Source of the DNA: Cercophora sp. LCS_1
Lineage: Eukaryota; Ascomycota; Sordariomycetes; Sordariales; Lasiosphaeriaceae
Reading direction: 5' to 3'
NCBI GenBank assembly: GCA_036250225.1
Contig: JAPZLL010000007.1
Span: 930,001-994,000 of the forward strand
DNA length: 64,000 nt
Below are positions 21,363 through 34,039 of this stretch, one piece after another. The notes under the pieces were generated by a model. It was not told the origin of the DNA. It saw only the letters and a program-made list of their open reading frames with translations, and ran no database searches. The position numbers and the translations under genes are program-made. Position 1 is the first letter of the stretch. Every line of letters starts with the position of its first letter.

Positions 21363-23865
21363 CTACATCAAACAGCCGAGGTTGCGACTGCTGTGCATCT
21401 CGGATGAGCCAATCTTGAGTCTCGTCTTGGGTCCGACCCAAGTGTACGCCTCCACAACCCATTCATACCAGATCTTGGAGTCGTCCGTCTGGCGCCACAT
21501 GCTGACCTCCAACTCGGTGTCCTGCGGGAAGTAGAGTGGTTTCTGTCCTGTTAGCGCCTGGTCGTCCTTGAGTGTTGTGTGAGCTTACCTTGAGCGGGAA
21601 GAAGATCGGAAACCAAGAAATCATGTCCTTGCTCTTCCTATCAATCTGATCCGGCAAGATGCTGATCTCAACCTTGTCCGTTTTCCCCTCGAGCTGAGAC
21701 TGATACAGCGTTGACTCGAAATAGCCAGCCAGCCCGTGAACCACACCGCGCGTACGGCACACAAAGGTCAGCTCACAGTGCCTGACGTTGTGCTCGTTCG
21801 CGCCACTCGAGCCAGCCATGCTACCCACGCCCTCGGTAGCGAACTTAACAGACATGCCGCGTTTCTCAGCAAACTGGTCCGCGCGAAGCACACCCACGGG
21901 GTGGACAAACTCCCACGCCTGTTGGAAGCGGGGATGGTCCGGCACTCTTTGCGAGACAAAATCGAGCTGGAACAGGCGTGTGACCCACGGCGTCTCAAAC
22001 GCATTGGGATCAGACCCGGCGCGGGAGCTGAGATCTGCAAAGAGACGCGGCGTGGCAATGGGACTGAGATGGGCCGTGTACGAGTGGGGGATTGAGATGC
22101 CGTGCGGCTTGGAGAGGTGCCGCTGAATGCCGTCGAGACACTCGGGAGAGAGTTCGTTGTCGCCAAAGGAGCCAAGAAGCTCCGTGACGAGGATGTCGAC
22201 CGTCGAGATGGACCCGTCAGGGGCTTTGGGGCCGGCCCAGCCGCGCATGTCTGTCTTGACCACGGTGACTTGGTTGTTCCAGACCTTCTTGTTCTGGCCA
22301 AGCAGGTAGACGTATGCGTTCGGGTTCTTCTCCACTGCCCAGAGTTGGATCTTGGTACCCGTGCTTTCGGCAGCACGAAGGACTCTGGTGACAAGAGGCC
22401 CGCGGCCTGCGCCTGCAACGGCAACAACAAGTTCGTTGTTGGCGGGGCTTTGGGCTGTCGTTTTTTTCAGCTCCTTCCACTCCTTCATGGCTTCGGCAAT
22501 GGCAAGTTCATATTGGTTGTACTTGACCGGGTCGCCCTCGAACACTTCATATGTTGCAGACTCAAGGTTGTCTGCAAGGGGCTGAAGGGGTGACTGGAGC
22601 CAGTCTTGAAAGCTAACCAACGCCGGGCTTTCCATCGCCGAGAATGGGGCGCCCAATCCCTCGACATGCTTAATGTACGCAACATAGTCATTCAGGGCCG
22701 GAACCGGCTTCTGTTTCTCCCTGAGGTACTTTTCCGCTTCGGCCAGAGTCGGAAAGGCGCGGTTCTCGTTGTGTGGTAGATTGTCGAGCGTTTGCGCTTC
22801 CGGGCCTACATCCGAGAGGATCAGCCAAGGAGCATGTTTGAGTCGCATGTACCGGTGGATGAGGCCTTGTTGGAATTTGCTCAGCGCGGGGTGCCCACGA
22901 GCGTTCGTTTGGAACACTCTGCTGCTGAGTGTGAGGAAATGCAGAGGTTCCGAAAACCATCTCTCTTGCAACTCCACCTCGGGAACACGTCGGGGAATTC
23001 GTAGGGCTACATGTTGTCAGTGAATATGCAACTTCGAGGGTTGACTCGGAAGACGGGTGAGGGATGATCGCAACATACCGACATATAGCCTCGATGAATA
23101 TCCACACAGTGATCTGATGGTGTTCCAGCTATCCCACGTCGTAAAAATATCGATCATGGCCGGCCCCTCTAACTTCGCGCCATTGGTTTCGAGGAGAGAC
23201 GACAATGTCTCAGCGCTCTCTTCCAGCCCGGGCTCACGGTACATGGGGAGGTGAATGATAATGTTAACCCTATTCGCCGCTTGCAGGCCCTCCTGGATTG
23301 CGCGAGCATAGCGCAGAATTGCGCCGCCGTCCTCATCCCGTCGAGGCCCAGGGATAATGACGTTCCTGGCACCGCTGAAAGCTGCATAGGCAAGTTCGAG
23401 GTTGAGTACCTGGCGCGAGATGCTTGCAATCGCCGGGTCGGGTGAGCACAAGTCGATCCAGGGACTTGTGTATGCGACCAGACTGGCGACATTAGGGCCA
23501 GGGCCATACGAGGTGTCCTCGTCTGTCAGGGTGGAGATGACAGGAACGGGCAGAGATGGGTTGGACTTTCGAGCATCGTCCAGACCCCAGCCCTCGCTCT
23601 CCTTGCGGTAGTTCTTGTACGATTCAATAACCCGCTGCTGGAAATGCTGGTTGGTAATTCGTGTTGTGAGAAAGTGGAACTGTTTGTATGTTAGTCGCAA
23701 CGGTGCTCCTGCCCCTGTGAGTCGACTTACACCGGTGTTGAGCACATAGCTGTACTGGTCATCAGAGAGCGCCTCGTGTCGGCCTGAGTCGTGGTAGCCG
23801 ATGGAAAACCTGGGCCGGGCCTCAAAGTTTTCTGATTCCGGGTCGAGGTACCCGTCTGAAGCCAT
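21363..23865 (-). CDS. Protein arginine methyltransferase PRMT5 (Skb1/Hsl7 type), four exons
   Basis: This enzyme makes symmetric dimethylarginine on Sm proteins, histones and other targets using S-adenosylmethionine. Exons are 23731-23865, 23079-23679, 21589-23006 and 21363-21542, giving 777 residues. The N-terminal half is the TIM-barrel-like domain. At about residue 250 of the fold comes RWFSEPLHFL, then the Rossmann motif VAVAGAGRGPL and the double-Glu catalytic loop VTELLGSFGDNELSPECLDG. The beta-barrel domain ends in ELEVSMWRQTDDSKIWYEW and the conserved C-terminus SRNLGCLM. The last intron is only 46 nt, and the acceptor was chosen as GGACAG|AAA because it alone restores KPLYFPQDTE in frame. 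Its substrate family member SmF is the convergent neighbour about 0.3 kb away, which is probably coincidental. Confidence 0.96.
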
Positions 23866-24514
23866 GGTTGCACTGTACCTGAACCCGAAGAGTAAAGTAT
23901 TTTGTGGAACCAGGGGAGAATGAGCCGAATCTGGATTTTTATTTACAGAAAGCACGGGACGTTTGTGGGGTAATCAACAGGTAGCAGCAACTGGGTAGCT
24001 CAGGTCGGGCGGGAATGCTTGATGCTGAAAGAGAAACAGCACCCAGGAAGGTCTTGCAAGGCGGGGAAACCGAGGAAGATCAACGTTGGGTGCAGCCCGT
24101 TTTGAATTGGTTGAGAAATACACTGACACACCAGATGAAAGAGTCCCAATAACCACCAAATGCTACAGCCCGGCGACAAACAGTTTGTGTTACACACACG
24201 ATTGCGGTCTCAATGTTATCCTCTCTTGATGCGAATTATGAAAATTAGGGTCGATCAGGGTCCAGACGGTGGGGAGGTGCCTGCCCCGCGCTGCCTAGCG
24301 TCTCTGTAATTTACTAGCTTCTGGGCTTACAAGTGAGCTTGCACCAGGCTCTTTTGCTCTCTTCTTTTGTTTGTATCAATCTAGAGGGCAAATGCACAAA
24401 TCTGCAGACTAGTTTTAGGCGACCTAACATCTGAAAGTCAATACAGACACAGGGTCATGTAAATATGAGTGATCCGACTGTCTGAACACATCCACCTTAT
24501 GTACACAGCATGTA

Positions 24515-24529
24515 CCCCCGTAACGGGGG
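24515..24529. repeat. Short perfect inverted repeat CCCCCG-TAA-CGGGGG
   Basis: A 6-bp arm, 3-base centre and 6-bp arm lie 180 bp upstream of the PRP43 start codon in a 0.84-kb divergent promoter region. It could be a zinc-cluster factor site (inverted CGG-type half sites) or a chance hairpin. Confidence 0.6.
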
Positions 24530-24707
24530 GTGTAACGCACGGGCCGAGATCTTATCGGCGCCGTCCAGCCCCACCTGTCCCAAAAATTCCGTTGCGACGC
24601 GACCAGCGACAAAAAAAAGTTGCAGCCTCGCATCACGAGGAAGACAGCCACCGCCGATACCCACCAACGCCTCCGCTGCTCAACGACCGTCCTGACCGAT
24701 AACCGCG

Positions 24708-27055
24708 ATGGCCGACAGCAAATCTGGAACAAAGCGATCAAGCGTTGAAGGGGATAACGGCACCCAGGATTCCAAGCGCGTCAAAATGGGCAAAGGCGGC
24801 GACCCCAAGGACAACCCGTACCTCGCCCATCACTACGAGAACGAGAATGGCGCCGACTCTATCCTCGACGAATTTGAGCGGCACAAAACCACGGCGCAGC
24901 ATGCCGCCAGGGCAGAGGACTCGTCCAACAACCCTTGGACGGGCCAGCCGCATTCGCAGCGCTACTTTGGTATCCTCGAGACGAGGCGCAACCTCCCTGT
25001 GCACAAGCAGCGACAGGAGTTCCTGGACATGTACCACAGCACCCAGATCCTGGTATTTGTCGGTGAGACCGGTTCCGGAAAGACCACACAGATTCCGCAG
25101 TATGTGCTCTACGACGAGCTGCCGCATCAGACAGGGAAGCTTATCGCTTGTACCCAGCCCCGAAGAGTGGCAGCCATGTCGGTGGCTCAGCGTGTAGCGA
25201 ACGAGTTGGACGTCGAGCTGGGCGAGGAAGTCGGTTACAGCATTCGTTTCGAGAACAAGACGGGCCCCAAGACGTTGCTCAAGTACATGACCGACGGTCA
25301 GCTCCTGCGCGAGTCGATGCACGACCACGAAATGTCGCGCTACAGCTGCATCATTCTCGACGAAGCCCACGAGCGTACGCTAGCTACCGATATCCTGATG
25401 GCCCTGCTCAAGCAGATCGCTGCACGCAGGAAGGACCTCAAGATTATTGTCATGTCTGCCACACTCGACGCCCAAAAGTTCCAGACATACTTCTACAATG
25501 CGCCTCTCCTCGCTGTGCCTGGTCGCACGCATCCCGTCGAGATCTTCTATACCCCTGAGCCTGAGAGGGACTACGTTGAGGCTGCTGTGCGTACGGTACT
25601 TCAGATCCATGCTACCGAACCAGAGGGAGACATCTTGCTCTTCCTTACCGGTGAGGAGGAAATTGAGGACGCCTGCCGGCGCATCAACCTTGAGGTGGAC
25701 GATATGATTCGGGAGTCGGACGCCGGGCCGATGAAGGTCTACCCCCTTTACGGCACCCTGCCACCAGCGCAACAACAACGTATCTTCGACAAGGCTCCTG
25801 AGGCGCTCCGCAAGGGTGGGCGGCCCGGTCGCAAGTGCATCGTGTCGACCAACATCGCCGAAACGTCCCTGACAATCGACGGTATCGTCTATGTGGTGGA
25901 CCCCGGATTTAGCAAGCAAAAGATCTACAACCCTCGTTCCCGTGTCGAGTCGCTGTTGGTCTCGCCCATCTCCAAGGCCTCGGCTCAACAGAGAGCTGGT
26001 CGTGCCGGTCGTACCAGGCCAGGAAAATGCTTCCGACTGTACACCGAAAAAGCGTTCAAGAAAGAGCTTATTGAGCAAACCTACCCAGAAATCCTTCGGT
26101 CTAACCTCGCAAATACAGTCTTGGAGCTGAAGAAGCTCGGTGTGGAGGATCTGGTGCATTTCGATCTCATGGATCCCCCAGCACCCGAGACGATGATGCG
26201 AGCCCTTGAGGAGCTTAACTATCTTGCTTGTCTGGATGACGATGGCGAGCTCACCAAACTTGGCGGTCTCGCCTCTGAATTCCCTCTCGACCCCGCCCTG
26301 GCAGTCATGCTCATTTCGTCGCCCGAGTTCTACTGCTCCAACGAAATCCTCTCCATCACATCGCTTCTTTCCGTTCCTCAGATCTGGGTCCGTCCCAACA
26401 GTGCACGAAAACGGGCCGATGAGATGAAGCAGCAATTTGCTCACCCCGATGGCGACCACCTTACTCTGCTCAATGCATACCACGCATTCAAGGCTGCTGA
26501 GCAGCAGGGTCTCGACACCAAGCAATGGTGCCACGAGCACTTCCTGTCATTCCGCCACCTGACCAGCGCGGACAATGTGCGGGCTCAGCTCAAGCGTATT
26601 ATGGAGACGCATGACATTGAGCTTATGAGCACACCATTCCAAGACAAGGACTACTACACCAACATCCGACGAGCGTTGCTGGCCGGCTTCTTCATGCAGG
26701 TCGCCATGCGTGAGAGCAGCAACTCCAAGGTGTACAAGACTGTCAAGGACGACCAAATGGTCATGATCCATCCTGGTACCGTGGTGACGAGCCCGTACGA
26801 CTGGGTTGTATACAACGAGTTCGTCCTCACAACCAAGCAATATGTCCGAACGGTGACAAACATCCGTCCAGAGTGGCTTTTGGTATGTACCATCTCCCCC
26901 ATTTCATCTGTCATCAGACGAATACTAACGTGGGCCAGGAAATCGCCCCCGTTTACTACGATCTAGAATCGTTTGAAAAGGGCGAGATCAAGTCGGCGCT
27001 CACCAGGATCGATGAGAAGGTCCGCAGGAGAAAGGCCATGAAGGGTGGCCGGTAA
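24708..27055 (+). CDS. prp43: DEAH-box RNA helicase PRP43, two exons
   Basis: Prp43 releases the intron lariat spliceosome and also acts in pre-rRNA processing. Exons 24708-26882 and 26939-27055 give 763 residues, close to the yeast length. Visible motifs are I GETGSGKT (about residue 119), Ia TQPRR, II DEAH (about 217), III SAT (about 250), V STNIAETSLTI, and VI QRAGRAGR (about 426). The winged-helix, ratchet and OB-fold C-terminal regions follow, ending in a basic KVRRRKAMKGGR tail. The N-terminus has NPYLAHHY and a Lys-rich stretch. The single intron (56 nt, branch ACTAAC) falls near the end between WLL and EIAPVYYD. Confidence 0.97.
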
Positions 27056-27340
27056 TGCGTGGGTTGGCGTACTGGATTTGGGATGATACACCGCAAGAAT
27101 AGACTATGGCTTGTGTAGACAGACACTAGGGTTTGTTCCTCGAGCTGCGAGATAAGAAGTTGGGTTTGTATGACCATGTGTTGAACTGTGGTAGCTATAG
27201 AGAGTCGAGTCGAGGCGAGGCGAGCAGCACGCCGTCTCTGGCCTTGTGAGGCGAATGACAAGACCGGTGGGTTGAACCGGATACATTCAGCTGCAAGTCC
27301 TTGTCAGACCCATTCTCGAGTTCTATCCATCAACACAGTA

Positions 27341-30129
27341 TCACTCAATCTCCTCAATCTTGGGCCTAGCCCCCTTTCCACTCAGTCCACCCAGTCCACT
27401 GTGCACCTCCAACCCAACCAACCTCTCCAACCCCGTCGCCTCCGCCACCTCCGGCACAAGCCCAGCCATATCCCAATTCTCCAGGCTCTCCAACACATCC
27501 CTCGCATGCTCCCTAACCAACCCATCCACATCCGTCTCACACACATAGCCCAACGCCCGCCCAACATCCTCCCGCGCTTTAATCCCAAACCCAAACCCAA
27601 GCTTCCTCCCCTCCCTCTTCGCCTTGTCCAAGGCTTTAACGAAGCTCAAAACGACCAACACCGCCGCCCTTCTCAGTATCCCCCTTTCCACTTCCCTCTC
27701 CATCGTCAAAACCGCAACAGCCACCTCCACCGCCCGTTCCGAAACAGTAGGGCCTAACCCAGCCAGATTCGTCTCCATTACGTTTCCCAGAATCGAAAGC
27801 GCAGATGCCCTGACCCTCACGTCTTCCGCGCCCTGTTTACCCTCCCACCCCTCTACTATTTTCTCCAGTATTTCGTTTCGGAGACGGTCTTCTTCGGAAA
27901 CATTGTCGCTGAAATCAGGTACTTCGCCATCCCATGCTTCTTCTGCTTCTCTTTTTTTCATCTCCCGCGTTTTGGCCTCACGGATCTGGCGGGCTTCGGT
28001 TTTAGGTCTGTGCCCCCTCCTTCCAGCGATGCTGATGAGTGCGTTACCAACGCGCTGCCCGACATCACCGGTAAAAGCCTCGCCTAGACGCTCGATCACT
28101 TGGAGGAGGGCTTCGCCGAAGCGGAGACGGGTATCGATTGTAGCTGTCTCCCGCGGGTCGATGTAGTGGTCTAGTAGCTCAGTGGTCACCGACGAGGGGT
28201 GGGAGGCTGCGAGGAGGGTGTATAGCTTGATGATTTGGAGGTTGATGTAGTCTTCGGAGGAGGTGATGAGGGAGGAGAGGAGGACAAGGATTCCGGGGAT
28301 GTCGAGGATGGGGGAGCGGGAGGTAATGAGAGAAGAGAGGAGGTTGAGGCCTTCGAATTTGACGGGGGGTGGGGAGTCGGGTTGGGTGATGTAAGAGATG
28401 GCGAGGGAGTAGGTTTTGCGGTCTTCAGCTTGGCGGTCGGTTTGCGGGGTGGTTTTGGGGGGTTGGGGGTTGAGTTCGTCGTTGTAGAGGAGGAGGAGGG
28501 ATAAAGAGTTGGCGGTGTGGGCGATGGTTGGGGTTGGGTGGTGCTTGAGGTTTTGGAGGGCGGTTTCGATCGGGCTTAGGAGGGAAGAGGGGAGGAGAGA
28601 TTTGCGGAAGCCGGGAGCCGTGATGATCATGTTTAGGAGGGAGAGGCAGACGCTTGTGGCGTCTTCGTCAGCGAGGGTGGTGTCTGGCGAGGGGAGGACT
28701 TGGCTGACGAGTTCGAGGATGTGTTTCGGCTGGGTCGCTAGCTTGTCGGCGAATTTGTCCATCATGGCTGAGAGGAGCTTTAGTTCGGTGATTTGATCGG
28801 CAGGATCTGCTTGGTTGTTGTCTTCTTGCTTGATGAGGATGGTGTCGGGTTTAGGTTTTTGGCTTAATTTTAGCCAGCGTCCGAGCAAGTCTATGAAGGC
28901 AGTCGACAGTTCAGGGTCGGAGAAACATGATGTGATGATGTCCAGAATTTTGGGTATCTTGTCATCGATTTCGTCGAGTGGAACCTCGCTGGTGATATCT
29001 GCCCTTGACTGCTTGAGCTGAACGACCTGTAGCTCTCCCTGTGAGGTTTCCGCATACACCCACTCTGGGTGTTGTTTACTGTGGCCGCCCTTGTAGCCAA
29101 TGTTGTGAATAAGCAGTAGGAGTGTTGCAGACGATGGTACTAGCTTGAGGAAGATCTTCAGAAGCTCCAAAGCTAACTCTCGGACCTTCGACGTCACATC
29201 TGATTTCGAGCCATGCCATGACCCAAGCGCCCACAGTGGTAGAAGCAATGGAGAGAGCAGCCTCTTGCATAGACCTGGGTTAGGATGGGAGACTACCAAC
29301 GAATATAACCGGTGGAGCGCCATGTTGAGGTCGTCTGGTGGAACGAGGGTCTTTTCTCGACTGAGATCGACTATGCCGTCGTCTTCTGAGTTGGAGATGT
29401 TGTTGAGAGCTTCCAATGGAGGTTTAATGCGATTAATCATGGGATCAGCGAGATATTTTCGGCCAGCGGTACCTTGACAAGTATTAGCATTTGTGACTTG
29501 AGCCGTAGTAGACAACATACCGGGCCCGCCGGACGCTTTACGTCCCAAAATCCCAAACCCTATAACATAGGAGGCAGCTTTCATCAACTCGGGGCCTTCT
29601 CCTCCGTCGAGAAGTGCCAACAGCTGGGGACCAACACCAGAATACCAAGCTTCGGGTGTCACGGACGCAGGTGGAGTAGATATCAGGCGGCTTCCCAGCT
29701 CCAAAGCTTCTTGGGTAATATTGGCGCCCTTCTTTTGGGGAACGGCAGCTTCTGAAACCCTGACGGTGCTGGTAGGATGGGCAGAAAAGACGAACTCAAG
29801 GGTAGCGCGGACGCCATCCGGACGAAGTGGCATCAGGGTCAAAATCTCCATCAATTTTGAACGAAGCCATGGTGGGACATGACCAGGACGAATCAGTATG
29901 TTACAGGCGCCTATTACATTGAGAGTTTTTGTCCTGAGATGCTTGTCAGATCACCAGGAAGACATCTTGGTTCAAATCCCTTGGCTTGCCTCTGAATGAA
30001 CTCGTCAAACTCTTGTTTTCCTTGTGCCCGTGCTTGCTCGGTTGCATCTGGGTTAAAAGCCTTGTTTCCCAAGTCCATGATGGACCGGATGAGCCTCTCG
30101 CGGGCATTTTTGGGCGGTTGCTCCTCCAT
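27341..30129 (-). CDS. RTP1/TANGO6-type HEAT-repeat protein (RNA polymerase II assembly factor), three exons
   Basis: Exons are 29955-30129, 29521-29910 and 27341-29472, giving 898 residues with introns of 44 and 48 nt. The first intron (GTGATC...AATAG) was placed because it alone joins RCLPG to ACNILIRPGHVPPWL in frame. The protein is mostly helical HEAT-like pairs rich in Leu (LYSLVVSHPNPGLCKRLLSP, ELLKIFLKLVPSSATLL). The C-terminal region EDVRVRASALSILGNVMETN resembles the Rtp1 C-terminal domain of yeast Rtp1 and human TANGO6/TMCO7. Rtp1 takes part in cytoplasmic assembly and nuclear import of RNA polymerase II. The family call is from recall of the domain, not from a search, and a generic ARM/HEAT protein is the alternative. 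A basic insert (REAKTREMKKREAEE) precedes the C-terminal domain. Confidence 0.75.
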
Positions 30130-32715
30130 TGCTGCGGTTCTGCGAGTTTGCTTTCAACTTTTATGATGTCAACCTTGCAGGGGCTTGATTGGTGTAACAA
30201 CAGCTGCGAAACCTGCTGCTGTGGTCCGAAAGATTAGCTCTCGATTTGGCGACCAAACTGAACTGTCCTCGGAGTTCAAGAGATCTTTCAAGTAAGTTGC
30301 AACACCAAATTTAAGTCGCTTTGTCAGGTTCGCAGATGGTGTTGAGAAGGAAAGCTGGAACCAGATGGAACCCACGGGTGGCCCGTGACTTCGTGCCAGC
30401 CTGCCGGGAAAAGTGGGGGCTGCCAGGGATGGCGCGCGCCGCATCTTCAAGACGCGGCTTCACTGCGTCTTCCTGACCTTTTCCTTTCCACCTCACCACC
30501 CCGCCATCAATTGACCGTCACAATGCTCGTCAAGACCTATTCCAGCCCATGGACCCAAACCCCAAAGTTCTACTCGAGATATTAGCTTCCGTCACTTCCC
30601 ATCTCGCGATATACAGTTCAAACGAGTAACCCGGCCTCCGACGCGTGCCCAAGCCAACCCACGTCTTTCGAAACCTAAACACGCACGACGCCTCCCCCAC
30701 AGTTCTCCGATTCCAATTTTCCGAAAGGAATGTCTCTGTACCGCTCGCCAGGGTTGGATCACCGCAACACGTCGCAGCCTCGCTCCTGTATCAGGTAAAC
30801 GCTTGGCTTTGCCGCGCTTGGATCTGTTGCGGTGCTGGTTGTTTCGAACAAGCCAGCCCCGAAGAGTGAATTGGTCTCGGAACTTAACCCTAAGATTTCC
30901 GTTGGTTCCAAGTTTTGCACGTTCTACGGTCACCCGGCCTGCCTTTTACGTCTGAGTCCGTTGATGCGAAAGGTGACGGTCTGATGCTGAAAAGCAACGC
31001 GAAGCCTGACGTTGACGCGGCGATGGGCTGACGGGTGGGAAGGGCCCCAGACGCTGTTTATAGCGAGCAAGCGTTCATCCCATGAGTCCAATGGTAAGAG
31101 CCTCTGGTCTGAGGTCGCTCGTCGGGATGGACCTCTGGGAATTCGGCTCTGGTCAACAGGGATTGTTTCGGAGGTGTCGGGAGAATCCGGCGAATCGGCC
31201 GGGACGACCGGTGATCTAGTTGCAGCGGCCGCCTCCTTGGAGGGCCAGGCTGGTGAGCGAGAGGAGGGAGTACGATTGGGTCACGTACGGTCAACCTACC
31301 ATTTCGCTCGTCGGTGGCTTGCCTCGCCGGAATCATGTTGGCAACAATGTGAGCGAGGGCCACTCGGCTACGAACGGAGATGGTTTGGATGATATTCCCT
31401 TTCGTGCCCTCGACACCCTCGAGCTCTGGATTCGTCCTGCAATAGGTTATCACGTCTACCGCCGGCTAGCTTTCTCTGACTCCCGGAACCGCGCTCGGCA
31501 GAATGTCAGCGTGTCATGCTTGCATGAGGTCCGACCAGGTGCATTAGCTGGTGCTTGTAGTCTCTGTCCTACAAGTCAACCGGACGCCAATAACCCGTGT
31601 CTTTTGCCCCGCAGAAACACAGTTCCTTTGATGGCAGCTGAAAAGCCACCTGATAAGACGACAGCACGGTTTTTGAGGACGTCTTTTGTCCGTGCGAACA
31701 TGCCCTCCTTCGTAGCCGTTCGCGGTGATAACAGGGAGAGGAATCAAAAACTAGTCTGAGTTGGCAGTGCGAACAAACGGAGAGACGTGGCTGGCTGGGT
31801 GTTTGGGTTTGGGCTTACAACTTTGGCTGTCGAGTGTAACGGGCTGGTATCGACGACGGCAGACTTGTCATGAAGGTTTGGTCAAGTCATGGGCTGGGTA
31901 ACTTGGCGGGTGTGACGCGATCTAGGAGTGTCGGTTGACTCTTGGGAACGGTCACCTCGAACCGGCATTCCATGAAAGGCCACGGTGGAGGGGAACCAGG
32001 AACCGGGACCCATCTCGAGTTGGAGTCAAAGCTTTGTGCTTGTCTGGGACTTGGACTCTCATCTGTCGTCGGTCCGATTGGGGTGTTTGGGGAAGGGCAG
32101 TCTAGTTCTCGGGTCAATCAGTTGGAAGGGCAGGCCTCTGGGGAGGCGGCCCGGTTGTCCTCTCTCCAGAAATGGCGGGAGGGCAACCCCTCGGTGTGGA
32201 GGATAAGTGCCCTGGCCCAGTTTGTTGTCAGATGCTAACATGCTTACAGGACGTGATCTAGCAGGAAGGTTGTCATGTTCCGTGATTATGGGTCATGTAT
32301 ATTGAATCAAGACCAATTCTTCCGTTTCATTCCCCTTGTCCCCGTGAATGAGCCCATGAGTGAAGCAGTCGGTTATAAATGATCGCCCCATTTTTAAGTT
32401 TCCAAACGTCATATCTGAACGCCTGCGGTTTTTTCCCCATGTGGATATATTCAATATGGCTGTGAGTGCGAATGCCATTGAAAGCTAAGGATACCTTTCG
32501 GGGTCCTTGAAACAGGGCTTACGCTCGACATACCAAGACTCAGAAAACAAAGTTAGAGTTACACTTCCGTATTCACGGCATCCTTACCGAGTGTGCCCTT
32601 CCACCCCCATTGCGCCCATTCAAAACACATTCTCCAATCCAAAGATCTCCTCTGATGCTCTCCCCAAAGTCATCTCCAAAATCGCGTCCAGCTCCATAAA
32701 CCCAATTTCCAAGCA
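30130..32715. other. Longest spacer in the window, 2.6 kb
   Basis: No gene is supported. A 20-codon frame at about 30523-30585 (MLVKTYSSPWTQ) has an excellent start context (CGTCACA-ATG) but nothing downstream joins to it. A longer frame at 31220-31759 has no ATG start and no family features. I see no tRNA, repeats or mobile-element ends. Confidence 0.45.
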
Positions 32716-33195
32716 CTAAACAAACCCCCGAAAAGGCGTCCCCAAAACCCGTCCCCTCGCATCAAACCTAACCCCCTCCTTTTTCAACAACATCCGCTTC
32801 TCCACCAACGTCATACACCCCTCCCCATCCCGGGAGCCGATCTTGCCCTTGAATCCTCCCAATGTATTCCCCGTAGCCACGACACGATGGCAGGGCACTG
32901 TGGGCGCGAACGGGTTTCGTCGGAGGGCGTTGCCCACTGCGCGTGGTGACGATTTGAGGTGTGTTGCGAGGATGCCGTAGGTTGTGAAACTGCCGGGGGG
33001 AACTTGGCAGAGAGCGAGGAGGACGGATTTTTGGTGGGAGGGGAGGGGGGAGCGGTGGATTAGCGATTGGGGTGTTTGTTCTTGTTGGTCTTTTGGTGGT
33101 GATGAGGGTGTTGTTGAGGTGGCTGACATGGTTACGGTTGAGTTTGACGTTCCGAGTTGGTCGTCAATTGGTTGGGTTATTTTGGGTGAAGCCAT
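32716..33195 (-). CDS. mgt1: O6-methylguanine-DNA methyltransferase
   Basis: This suicide DNA-repair protein transfers the alkyl group from O6-alkylguanine to its own cysteine. The single exon encodes 159 residues. The active-site motif is PCHRVVA (about residue 112), followed by the family's LGGFKG. The helix-turn-helix DNA-binding segment upstream shows QVPPGSFTTYGILA and SPRAVGNALRRNP, including the Arg finger. The first ~45 residues are Ser/Thr/Pro-rich and probably disordered. The large N-terminal domain of bacterial Ada/Ogt proteins is absent, so this is the short DNA-binding-domain form. A second in-frame Met (MSATSTTPSS) at residue 23 could be an alternative start. Confidence 0.93.
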   Translation of the reverse strand: MASPKITQPIDDQLGTSNSTVTMSATSTTPSSPPKDQQEQTPQSLIHRSPLPSHQKSVLLALCQVPPGSFTTYGILATHLKSSPRAVGNALRRNPFAPTVPCHRVVATGNTLGGFKGKIGSRDGEGCMTLVEKRMLLKKEGVRFDARGRVLGTPFRGFV

Positions 33196-33726
33196 TTTGA
33201 ACTTTGGATGGGGAGAGATTCAACAATTTAGAGTGGGGCCCCCCTGATGTCATCTCAAGGGCGCGTCGGATTTACGTGAAAGTATCTCGCGTCAGCAAAG
33301 GCGCGAGGTCGATGCGCTGTCACGTGCTGCTCCACTTATCACACCTTGGGCCCACCCTCGCTCCGGGACACACGGTTCAATGCCCTGTCGCGAAACTGGT
33401 TGATGCCGCTCGTTCTGGAAGTTTTCTTTTGCATGTGTCCCAATCTCGGAGGTGTCTGTTCGTCAGGCATGGGGATGCGACTCCAAACATACATGCATAT
33501 CTCACAAGAAGTGGAATACCTTTCTTTTGGCCGTCCCGTCGGTCGGTCGCCGCCGTCCTGTTTGCACCAGGCCCCATGATCTCACCGATTTGTCTTTCGT
33601 CCACACCAAACAACCTTCACATAACCCGGGCAAATGCACTCCTTCATCACCGGATGCCGGCAGCCTGTCAGACGCGTCGCCTGAGGCCAGCGCGCGGATT
33701 GGTGTGGTCTAGCTTTTTTTTTGATG

Positions 33727-33758
33727 GTGGTGTGTATGTGTGGTGGGTGTGTGTGTGT
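33727..33758. repeat. GT-rich simple repeat
   Basis: An imperfect (TG)n stretch ending in GTGTGTGTGT lies in the spacer before the Cys/His module gene. Confidence 0.7.
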
Positions 33759-34004
33759 TTTGCTGCACCCTCGCGCTGCTCGCATGCGGGCACGCTCCTC
33801 CATGTCCCCCTCCTCCCACTTCTTATTTCCCACTCGACGCGGTAGGTCCCCGTGCAACTCCGTGTCAATCATGGAACCAGAACCACTCGATTACTGGGGT
33901 TTGGCAGCTGGTTGGATCGTCGTCGCGTTCGAACCCCAACGCCGAACCAATCCAGAATGAAAGCGTCCGAAATAGACAATCATGCATGTTTGCTTGGATG
34001 TCTT

Positions 34005-34039
34005 GGGTGTGTGGTATGTGGTGTGTGTGTCTGTGTGTG
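34005..34039. repeat. Second GT-rich simple repeat
   Basis: GGTGTGTGG..GGTGTGTGTGT is similar in composition to the repeat 0.3 kb upstream and lies in the same spacer. Confidence 0.7.

Noticed and set aside
25380..26540. 386-codon minus-strand open frame
   Set aside because: Antisense shadow of the PRP43 helicase core.
31220..31759. 179-codon plus-strand frame in the 2.6-kb spacer
   Set aside because: No ATG at its start, no recognisable sequence, no splice pattern and mixed codon use.
32293..32478. 61-codon minus-strand frame with an ATG
   Set aside because: AT-rich, no domain or leader features, and too short to separate from chance.
33922..33945. GTTCGAACCCC, resembling a tRNA B box
   Set aside because: No matching A box at the right distance and no pairing acceptor or anticodon stems could be found.
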